6,055 nt of DNA from Chloroflexota bacterium. GTDB taxonomy: Bacteria > Chloroflexota > Limnocylindria > P2-11E. This document shows, piece by piece, positions 1 through 5,099 of the stretch (position 1 is the first letter of the stretch; each line of letters starts with the position of its first letter). Below the pieces are notes generated by a model. That model was not told where the DNA came from, did not search any database, and saw only the letters and a program-made list of their open reading frames with translations. Made by a program: the position numbers and the translations under genes. The stretch covers positions 1 to 6,055 of the forward strand of contig VBGU01000013.1 of assembly GCA_005881085.1 (NCBI GenBank). The letters run 5' to 3'.

Positions 1-570
1 CGAGATGAGCGCGTCGATCTGCGACTGGATGGTGCCGAGGCTGTCCTGGAAGCTCGAGATGCCGCTCGTGGCGTTGTCGGTGAACGAGCTGAAGTTGGAT
101 TTCGCCGAGGCGTAGTTCGCGGTCAGCTTGTTGAGGGCGGCCTGCGCCGTCGCCAGATCCTGTGCGGCCTGCTGGCGAGCCTGTTGCAGCGCCTTCTGCG
201 CATCGCTCGTCGTCGAAGCCGTGCGGTTGTAGTTGTTCTGCGCGCTGACGAGGTTGGCCTGCGCCTGCGCGAGCGCGGCCTCGAGGTCCGTCGTGTCGAG
301 CTTCGCGAGGGGCTGGCCGGCTGTGACTTGCTGGCCAACGGACACGTAGATGTCCGAGATCTTGCCGGCGCTCTTGAAGGTCATCTTGGTCTGATTCATC
401 GCGGCGACCGATCCGGAGACCGCGACGCTCTGGATGACCGACCCCTTCGTCACGGCTTGTGTGCGAAGCTCCGTCTTCGCGGCGGGGGCGTTCGCGCGTG
501 AGACGAAGACCGCGCCGCCCGCCATCAACCCGATCAGGACGACGGCGAAGATCCGACCCGGCCACGTCAT
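1..570 (-). CDS. HlyD/MacA-type membrane fusion (periplasmic adaptor-like) protein, N-terminal part
   Basis: Reading leftward from ATG at 570, 190 codons stay open to the window edge, so the C-terminal part is missing. Residues 1-28 form a signal-anchor: a short basic start (MTWPGR), then a hydrophobic run to about residue 24. Residues 66-96 contain a biotinyl-lipoyl-like half-motif (SAGKISDIYVSVGQQVTAGQ, then PLAKLD), the hallmark of HlyD/MacA adaptors. From about 97 the chain becomes an Ala/Gln/Asn/Ser-rich helical hairpin, expected to form the coiled coil. Such proteins link an inner-membrane ABC or RND exporter to the cell exterior; in an organism with one membrane they act as extracytoplasmic partners of MacB-like ABC transporters. 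The start at 570 has GAGG with a 7-base spacer. A second in-frame ATG at 594 overlaps the upstream gene's stop as ATGA and would add eight residues. Family assignment is firm; substrate and partner are not visible. Confidence 0.88.
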   Translation of the reverse strand, partial: MTWPGRIFAVVLIGLMAGGAVFVSRANAPAAKTELRTQAVTKGSVIQSVAVSGSVAAMNQTKMTFKSAGKISDIYVSVGQQVTAGQPLAKLDTTDLEAALAQAQANLVSAQNNYNRTASTTSDAQKALQQARQQAAQDLATAQAALNKLTANYASAKSNFSSFTDNATSGISSFQDSLGTIQSQIDALIS

Positions 571-590
571 AAGGATTCCTCTGAATACGG

Positions 591-1220
591 TCATCGTTCT
601 CTGCCCCCCTCGTGGATCAATGCTCTAGGTCGCGGCCTGCGAGCGCGTGTGGGCGCCAGACGCGCCGTCACCACCGCCCCGAGCGCATACGCAAGAACGC
701 CCACCACCGCGATAGCGCCCAGATATGGAAGCTGCCACGAGATATAGATAAGGGTGGCGCCTAAGAGGGCGATGAGAGGCGCCGGCACGCGCCCGTTGTA
801 ACGGCGGAGCCTGGGCACCCTGAAAAGAGCGTCCCCCAGGCGCCAGGAGGCCGCGGCGAACCCGACAAGAGCCACGAGCCCTGCCACGACGATGACCACG
901 CTGAACGCGGCGAGGCCCACTTGGAGCGCGGCAGGCACTCCGACGAAGCCTGCGCTTCGAAGGGTCGCGACCGAGCCAAGGAAGACGACCCACGCGAGCG
1001 CCGCGGCGGACGCCCCGATCCCGAGTACGCCGAGTCCGCTCAAGAGGACACGGAGTTGCGACCGCCAGCCGCCGAGCGACGCGCGGTACGTGCTCACCAC
1101 CTGCTCGCGCGCGAGGACGAGCGCGGCCGAGGTCGCGAGGAGGGTGAGGAGATAGCCGGCCGCGTCGCGAGCCGTGTCGGTGAGCCCGCGCTGCACCGGG
1201 AGGATCGGCTGGCAAGACAT
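591..1220 (-). CDS. Multi-pass membrane protein of unknown function, possibly related to the membrane module of bactofilin-type proteins
   Basis: The 209-residue product is strongly hydrophobic, with membrane segments near residues 20-37, 58-86, 95-125, 147-164 and 166-188, and an Arg/Pro-rich basic tail (about 189-209). The layout resembles the C-terminal membrane region that follows the beta-helical domain in some polymer-forming (bactofilin-like) proteins: a segment then an amphipathic REQVVSTYRASLGGWRSQLR stretch, a VGVP-led long hydrophobic block, and a final pair broken by QLPYLG. That likeness is judged by eye and could be generic membrane composition. No bactofilin domain precedes it. 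ATG at 1220 is the only ATG, GTG or TTG in this frame between the divergent gene and the first membrane segment except a GTG at codon 9. Its ribosome site is weak (AGGA about 12 bases upstream). The stop at 591-593 abuts or overlaps the adaptor gene downstream, implying cotranscription. Confidence 0.7.
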   Translation of the reverse strand: MSCQPILPVQRGLTDTARDAAGYLLTLLATSAALVLAREQVVSTYRASLGGWRSQLRVLLSGLGVLGIGASAAALAWVVFLGSVATLRSAGFVGVPAALQVGLAAFSVVIVVAGLVALVGFAAASWRLGDALFRVPRLRRYNGRVPAPLIALLGATLIYISWQLPYLGAIAVVGVLAYALGAVVTARLAPTRARRPRPRALIHEGGRER

Positions 1221-1340
1221 GCCTTGACGACGTCCTGGTCGGTGTCGGTCAGAGAGCCTCCGCCGCTCCGGCCAGGAGGTCGGGTCGTTCGGACTACCCG
1301 CTCGGCCGTCGCGGTGTTTCGCGTATTCTCGGCCCGCTCC
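1221..1340. promoter_or_regulatory. Divergent intergenic region between the leftward and rightward units
   Basis: This 120-base gap separates two genes transcribed away from each other, so both promoters should lie here or just inside the coding starts. The only box I can point to is TATTCT at 1324-1329 on the plus strand. It would place a transcript start near 1336, only about five bases ahead of the ATG at 1341, with no recognisable -35 hexamer at normal spacing. No ribosome-binding site precedes 1341, so a nearly leaderless message is possible. No convincing box was seen for the minus strand. No operator palindrome was evident. Confidence 0.4.
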
Positions 1341-1985
1341 ATGGACCTGACCTGGCTCGGTCACGCTTGTTTTCGTATGCGCGGGCGCGAAGGGGTCGTG
1401 CTCGCGGATCCGCCCGACCCCAAGTCTGGTCACGCCATAGCCAAGACCGACGCGGCCATCGTGACCATCTCGCACGAGCACCTCGGCCATTCGAGTCTCA
1501 AGTCGGTCGGCGGCGAGCCGGTGGTGCTGCGCGGCCCGGGCGAGTACGAGGTCCACGAGGTCCTGGTCACCGGTATCGGGACGTTCCACGACGATTCCAA
1601 GGGCTCCGTCCGGGGGCGGAACACCGTGTTCGCGATCCGGTTGGATGACCTCGTCATCTGCCACCTCGGCGACCTCGGCCACGAGCTTCCCGCCGGGGAC
1701 CTCGAGCGCATCGGCGACGTGGACATCGTGCTCGTCCCGATCTCCGGCGGCGACGTGAACCTCACGGCGGCCAAGGCCGCGGAGGTCATCCACCAGCTCG
1801 AGCCGAAGGTCGTCGTGCCGATGTCGTACGACCCCGACGCGAAAAAGGATGCCCACGCCCCCTTCGACCGGCTCCTGCACGAGCTCGGCGTGAAGGAGTT
1901 GACGCCGGTACCCAAACTGTCGGTGACGCGCGGGTCGCTGCCCGAGAACGTCCAGGTGGTCGCTCTCGACTCGCGAGCGCGCTGA
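1341..1985 (+). CDS. UlaG-like metallo-beta-lactamase-fold protein with an apparently degenerate metal site
   Basis: The 214-residue product belongs to the MBL-fold hydrolase group related to UlaG (Lactamase_B_3 type). It shows the N-terminal WLGHACFR motif (5-12), a DPP in place of the usual DPY/DPF (23-25), SHEHLGH (44-50), GPGEYEV (65-71), CHLGDLGH (107-114) and a C-terminal PKLSVTRGSLP stretch. In active family members HxHxDH and later Asp and His residues bind two metal ions. Here the Asp of HxHxDH is Gly49, and the late His in the usual PMHY is Ser162 (PMSY). His45, His47, His50, Asp111 and His114 remain. One-metal or no catalysis is therefore plausible, although some subfamilies tolerate changes at the Asp position. 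The ATG at 1341 is chosen because WLGH begins at residue 5, as in relatives; it has no evident ribosome site. A 12-segment membrane protein gene follows after 11 bases. The natural substrate of this group is generally unknown. Confidence 0.88.
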   Translation: MDLTWLGHACFRMRGREGVVLADPPDPKSGHAIAKTDAAIVTISHEHLGHSSLKSVGGEPVVLRGPGEYEVHEVLVTGIGTFHDDSKGSVRGRNTVFAIRLDDLVICHLGDLGHELPAGDLERIGDVDIVLVPISGGDVNLTAAKAAEVIHQLEPKVVVPMSYDPDAKKDAHAPFDRLLHELGVKELTPVPKLSVTRGSLPENVQVVALDSRAR

Positions 1986-1996
1986 GGGAGGACGCC

Positions 1997-3223
1997 ATGG
2001 GGACGTTGCGCTACCGCGCGGAGATAGGGTGGCTGCTTCAGATCGCGATGCTCATCTTCGTCGTCACCGTACTGATCGGCATCGCGAACGGCACGAAAGT
2101 ATTCGGCACGCTCGAACGCAACGTCCTCCTTACACACGTTCACGCTGGAACGCTCGGGTGGATCACACTCGGTGTCGCCGCCGCGTGTCTTTGGATCTTC
2201 GGCGGCACCGATTCGCGCAGAGCGAACGAGGGCATCGTTCGTGGCCTCGCTATCGCGCTCGTGGGAAGCATCCCTCTCTACGTCGTCGCGTTCTGGAGCG
2301 GGAGCTTCATCGCTCGCGCCGCACTTAGCACCCCGGTGTTCGCCGCCATCATCTTCCTTCTCGGCTGGTCGATCGGGGAGGCGCGGCGGATCGGCTTCGG
2401 ACGTCTGAGCGTGCCTCAGCTCTCGGCCATCGCGGGTCTGGTCTCGCTGGTAATCGGGTCTTCCCTCGGCGTGTACGCGCAGTTCGCGTTTGCGAGGGGC
2501 GATCAGTTCGAACCTATGAACATCATCGGTGGCCACATCACCGCTCAGGTCGTCGGCTTCCTGCTGCTTCTCGGCATGGGACTCATCGAGTACTGGCACC
2601 GGCCGGTCCCGACGCCCGCGTCATGGGCAGGCCGCATCCAGGTGGGCCTTCTTTTCTTGGGTGCCCTGGCGATCGCTGTCGGCTTCGCGCTCGGTCAACC
2701 GCAGGCTGCCGGCGGCGCGGTCCTCCTCGAGGTCCCCGCGCTCGTGATCTTCCTCGTCCGGGTCGGCTGGTCGGCGGTGCGGTCGAGCTGGACACGCGCT
2801 GGCAGCTCGCGTCATGCCGCCGTCGCGGTGCCGTTCCTTGTGCTCAACGTCGGCTCGATCATTTACCTGATCCTCGCCCTGTTCGTGCTGAACATCTACA
2901 AAGACTTCAGCGAGGTGCCGTCGTCGGTGGCGGTGACCCTCGACCACGCGCTCTTCGTCGGGGTGATGACCAACCTGAACTTCGCGCTCCTCATCGCGTT
3001 CACCGCCGACCGCCCGGCCGTACTCCCGTGGGCAGACAACGTGGTCTTCTGGGGCCTGAATGCCGGCGTGGCGGCGTTCATTGTCGTGCTGCTCGCGAAC
3101 ATCACGTTCTTCGAGCGGTTCACTGCCCCGGTCATGGGCCTCGCGATCCTTCTGGGCCTCGTCACTTTCACTCTTCGGTTGTGGGCCCGGTCGTCGCTCG
3201 CGCCTGTCCCAACGGCCGCTTGA
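1997..3223 (+). CDS. Protein with 12 predicted membrane segments, possible heme-binding (heme-copper oxidase subunit I/NnrS-like) protein
   Basis: The 408-residue product has about 12 hydrophobic segments, near 11-33, 44-69, 83-101, 108-127, 142-163, 176-199, 214-233, 240-258, 275-300, 315-336, 346-368 and 378-396. Segment 2 carries His47 and His49 in LLTHVHAGTLGW, segment 6 carries His180 in GGHITAQVVGF, and segment 10 carries His317 in DHALFVGVMTN. Twelve helices with histidines in 2, 6 and 10 recall heme-copper oxidase subunit I and the NnrS family, and the HALFVGVMTN-like motif occurs in proteins annotated as oxidase-like. The full CuB/heme set of an oxidase (a paired His-His in helix 7 and two in helix 10) is not present, so oxidase activity is unlikely. 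The start has a strong GGAGG five bases upstream, and the gap to the preceding MBL-fold gene is 11 bases, so the two are probably cotranscribed. Membrane location is confident; heme binding is inference. Confidence 0.85.
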   Translation: MGTLRYRAEIGWLLQIAMLIFVVTVLIGIANGTKVFGTLERNVLLTHVHAGTLGWITLGVAAACLWIFGGTDSRRANEGIVRGLAIALVGSIPLYVVAFWSGSFIARAALSTPVFAAIIFLLGWSIGEARRIGFGRLSVPQLSAIAGLVSLVIGSSLGVYAQFAFARGDQFEPMNIIGGHITAQVVGFLLLLGMGLIEYWHRPVPTPASWAGRIQVGLLFLGALAIAVGFALGQPQAAGGAVLLEVPALVIFLVRVGWSAVRSSWTRAGSSRHAAVAVPFLVLNVGSIIYLILALFVLNIYKDFSEVPSSVAVTLDHALFVGVMTNLNFALLIAFTADRPAVLPWADNVVFWGLNAGVAAFIVVLLANITFFERFTAPVMGLAILLGLVTFTLRLWARSSLAPVPTAA

Positions 3224-3288
3224 GCCATCGCGGGCGCCGAGCCAGAGCGAGCTATCCAGCGGAGGATCGCGTAAAGGTGCCCGTCGGC

Positions 3289-3294
3289 TATACT
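3289..3294 (+). promoter_or_regulatory. Candidate -10 box of the rplU promoter
   Basis: TATACT lies in a locally A/T-rich patch (TATACTTTTATTA) within otherwise GC-rich DNA, 58 bases ahead of the rplU start codon. It would place the transcript start close to 3301. No good -35 hexamer is visible 16-18 bases upstream, where the sequence is GC-rich, so this is supported mainly by the -10 match and its position before a ribosomal protein operon. Confidence 0.5.
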
Positions 3295-3302
3295 TTTATT
3301 AC

Positions 3303-3329
3303 GTCGCGCCAAAAGCGCGGCGACTTTTT
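3303..3329 (+). terminator. Hairpin with T tract in the rplU leader: terminator of the upstream unit or leader regulatory element
   Basis: GTCGC (3303-3307) pairs with GCGAC (3320-3324). Two further G-C pairs (3308-3309 with 3317-3318) form past a bulged G at 3319, leaving a loop containing AAAA. Five T residues follow at 3325-3329, the form of a Rho-independent terminator. It could end transcripts of the 12-segment membrane protein gene that stops at 3223. If transcription of rplU starts near 3301, the hairpin would sit at the very 5' end of the leader, where it might stabilise the message or be bound by a ribosomal protein. Which role applies cannot be decided from sequence. Confidence 0.55.
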
Positions 3330-3352
3330 CTGTTCGGAGAGGTTCAGAGTCC

Positions 3353-3664
3353 GTGTACGCGGTCGTCCGTAGCGGCACCCGTAGCTACCGGGTCGAAGAG
3401 GGAGCCACGATCACCGTCGATCGCCGCGCCGGCGACGCCGGCGACGCGGTCATCCTCGACCAGGTCCTGCTGTTCGCCGACGGCGTTCGCGTGCGTGCCG
3501 GGACCCCATTCGTGACCGACGCCATCGTCACGGCCCAGATCGTCGGACATGGAAGAGGTCCCAAGATCCGCGTGTTCAAGTACAAGAACAAGACGCGGTC
3601 ACGGAAGACCCGCGGTCACCGGCAGGACGAAACCACCCTCCGAATCACGAAGATCGAGGCTTAA
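3353..3664 (+). CDS. rplU: Large-subunit ribosomal protein L21 (bL21)
   Basis: The 103-residue product has the length and order of bL21, which binds 23S rRNA in the large ribosomal subunit. The N terminus MYAVVRSGTRSYRVEEG matches the family opening, usually MYAVIRTGGKQYRV, with TRS replacing the common GKQ. The basic C-terminal part KIRVFKYKNKTRSRKTRGHR followed by QDETTLRI carries the family signature with its GHRQ. The start is GTG, with a GGAGAGG ribosome site ending ten bases upstream. No other start gives the conserved N terminus. It is the first gene of the cluster, preceded by the -10-like box and hairpin, and is followed after four bases by rpmA. Confidence 0.97.
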   Translation: MYAVVRSGTRSYRVEEGATITVDRRAGDAGDAVILDQVLLFADGVRVRAGTPFVTDAIVTAQIVGHGRGPKIRVFKYKNKTRSRKTRGHRQDETTLRITKIEA

Positions 3665-3668
3665 GGAA

Positions 3669-3923
3669 ATGGCACACAAGAAAGGCGCGGGTTCCACCCG
3701 CAACGGACGAGACAGCGCCGGCCAGCGGCTCGGCGTCAAGGAATACGCGGGCGCCCGCGTCGAGGCGGGTGCGATCATCGTCCGTCAGCGCGGGACAAAG
3801 GTCCTCCCCGGCAGCAACGTTGGCGTCGGAAAGGACCACACGCTCTTCGCGCTCATCGCGGGGACCGTGGAATTCAAAGCGGCACGAGACGACCGCCGGC
3901 GCGTGAGCGTCGTCGCGGTATAG
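3669..3923 (+). CDS. rpmA: Large-subunit ribosomal protein L27 (bL27)
   Basis: The 84-residue product begins MAHKKGAGSTRNGRDSAGQR, the almost invariant N terminus of bL27, whose flexible tail reaches towards the peptidyl transferase centre. The rest (LGVKEYAGARVEAGAIIVRQ, then RGTKVLPGSNVGVGKDHTLF) is also canonical. There is no cleavable N-terminal extension of the kind found in Firmicutes. A GAGG motif nine bases upstream, inside the end of rplU, serves as the ribosome site; an AAGG lies too close to the ATG to be ideal. The gap to rplU is four bases and to rpmE ten bases, so the three ribosomal protein genes form one unit. Confidence 0.98.
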   Translation: MAHKKGAGSTRNGRDSAGQRLGVKEYAGARVEAGAIIVRQRGTKVLPGSNVGVGKDHTLFALIAGTVEFKAARDDRRRVSVVAV

Positions 3924-3933
3924 AGGTCAGTCC

Positions 3934-4176
3934 ATGAAAGAAAAAATCCACCCCAAGTACATGCAGGCAAAGATCATCTGCGCCTGCGGTCGCAGCTACA
4001 CGACCGGGTCGACGAAGCCGGAGCTCCACGTGGAGGTCTGTGCGGGCTGCCATCCGTTCTACACGGGGACGCAGCACATCCTCGACATCCAGGGTCGCGT
4101 GGAGCGGTTCACGAAGCGGTACGCGAAGAAAGCGGCCGACGCACCCGCCTCCGCGGAGGCCGCCCCGCACCGTTAG
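3934..4176 (+). CDS. rpmE: Large-subunit ribosomal protein L31 (bL31), zinc-binding form
   Basis: The 80-residue product starts MKEKIHPKY and carries the four-cysteine zinc site, Cys16 and Cys18 in CACG and Cys36 and Cys39 in VCAGCHPFYTG. It is therefore the zinc-containing type-A form and not the cysteine-free paralogue (ykgM/rpmE2 type). The family signature HPFYTGTQ and GRVERFTKRY are present. After the conserved core an Ala/Pro-rich tail of about 14 residues (ADAPASAEAAPHR region) extends the C terminus beyond the common 66-70 residue length. GAGG at 3923-3926, sharing the last base of the rpmA stop, is the ribosome site with a seven-base spacer. Confidence 0.97.
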   Translation: MKEKIHPKYMQAKIICACGRSYTTGSTKPELHVEVCAGCHPFYTGTQHILDIQGRVERFTKRYAKKAADAPASAEAAPHR

Positions 4177-4199
4177 GTGCTGACCGCCCGCGGCCCCGC

Positions 4200-5099
4200 A
4201 TGACCGACAAGAAGCACGCGATGCCCGCCCTGTACGGCGGTCAGGCCGTCATCGAAGGCGTGATGATCCGCGGCCGTCGCACTGTCGCGCTCGCCTGCCG
4301 CAAGCCGAATGGTGACATCTACCGCTACCGGGAGCCGCTGCGCTCTCCGCTCGTCCGGTCGCATATCGCGCGCCTTCCGTTCGTCCGCGGCGTCGTCGTG
4401 CTCTGGGAGTCGCTCGACTACGGGATCCGCATGCTCATGCGCTCGGCCGAGGTGCAGCTCGAGCAAGAGGAGCAGCTCGGGAAGGGCGGGAACACGCTGA
4501 TCATGGGCGTCGCGCTCGTGGGCGCGCTCCTCCTATTCATCGGCGTGCCGTACCTCGCCACGAGCCTGGCGCGCGCGGTGATCCCGAGCTCGGTCGTCCT
4601 CAATGTGACCGAGGGCCTCATTCGTCTCGCTCTGCTCGTCGGGTACCTCGTCGCGATCTCGTTCCTTCCCGACGTGCGGCGCGTCTTCGCCTATCACGGC
4701 GCGGAGCACATGACGATCCACGCGTTCGAGCATGGCGATCCACTCACGCCCGCGCGCATCGAGCCCTATCCGACGGCGCACCCGCGCTGCGGCACGGCGT
4801 TCCTGCTGCTCGTGGTCGTCGTGTCGATCGTGATCTTCGCGTTCTTGCCACGCGTCAACCTGCTTGTCGATCTCGTCGTGCGCCTCGCGCTCGTCATTCC
4901 GGTCGCGTCGATCTCGTACGAGGCGCTCCGTCTCGGCGCGGCGCACGAGCGATCGCCCGTAATGCGCATGCTCGTCGCGCCGGGACTCCTGCTGCAGGGC
5001 GTCACCACGCGGCGGCCGGACGCGGGGATGATCGAGGTGGCCGTCGCGTCGCTCGAAGAGGCGATCGCCGGCGACCGCGAGGCGGAGGCCGCGGCATGA
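4200..5099 (+). CDS. DUF1385 family (YqhQ-like) membrane protein
   Basis: The 299-residue product matches DUF1385 along its whole length: YGGQAVIEGVMIRG (12-25), a cytoplasmic-looking basic region, membrane segments near 99-122 and 139-157, the conserved YHGAEHMTIHAFEHG block (His166, Glu169, His170), HPRCGT (194-199), membrane segments near 200-217 and 220-245, and a C-terminal LVAPGLLLQGVTTRRPD motif. The family is sometimes annotated as a predicted metal-dependent enzyme because of the conserved His, Glu and Cys residues, but the reaction is unknown. In many Clostridia, Thermotogae and Chloroflexota it sits between rpmE and prfA or prmC, as here. The start at 4200 lacks a ribosome site; the ATG at 4221 (codon 8) is a credible alternative since relatives start just before YGGQ. 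Its stop overlaps the prfA start by ATGA. Confidence 0.95.
   Translation: MTDKKHAMPALYGGQAVIEGVMIRGRRTVALACRKPNGDIYRYREPLRSPLVRSHIARLPFVRGVVVLWESLDYGIRMLMRSAEVQLEQEEQLGKGGNTLIMGVALVGALLLFIGVPYLATSLARAVIPSSVVLNVTEGLIRLALLVGYLVAISFLPDVRRVFAYHGAEHMTIHAFEHGDPLTPARIEPYPTAHPRCGTAFLLLVVVVSIVIFAFLPRVNLLVDLVVRLALVIPVASISYEALRLGAAHERSPVMRMLVAPGLLLQGVTTRRPDAGMIEVAVASLEEAIAGDREAEAAA

Noticed and set aside
184..501. A 105-codon plus-strand frame opposite the membrane fusion protein gene
   Set aside because: The minus strand shows a clear signal-anchor and lipoyl-like motif here, while the plus-strand product has no recognisable features.
921..1340. In-frame extension of the MBL-fold gene to an ATG at 921
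   Set aside because: The extra 140 residues are charged and low-complexity, oppose the minus-strand membrane protein gene, and precede the WLGH motif that begins the family fold.
1221..1880. Upstream extension of the minus-strand membrane protein gene to an ATG at 1880
   Set aside because: The extension runs antisense through most of the MBL-fold gene and the intergenic region, has shadow-like composition, and the membrane protein part begins only after 1220.
1430..2599. A 389-codon open frame on the minus strand across the MBL-fold and 12-segment membrane protein genes
   Set aside because: Its product is rich in Arg, Asp, Glu and Ser without a recognisable domain, and it lies wholly opposite two genes with clear family motifs and membrane segments. 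Long antisense frames are expected in high-GC DNA.
3232..3282. Possible long-range pairing of GGGCGCC with GGTGCCC upstream of rplU
   Set aside because: The loop would be about 37 bases, it includes a G-T pair, and no T tract follows; pairing of this size is common by chance in GC-rich sequence.
2623..3372. A 249-codon plus-strand frame overlapping the end of the 12-segment membrane protein gene and the start of rplU
   Set aside because: Its Arg/Pro/Gly-rich translation is a frame shadow, and it crosses the promoter and hairpin region as well as the confirmed rplU start.
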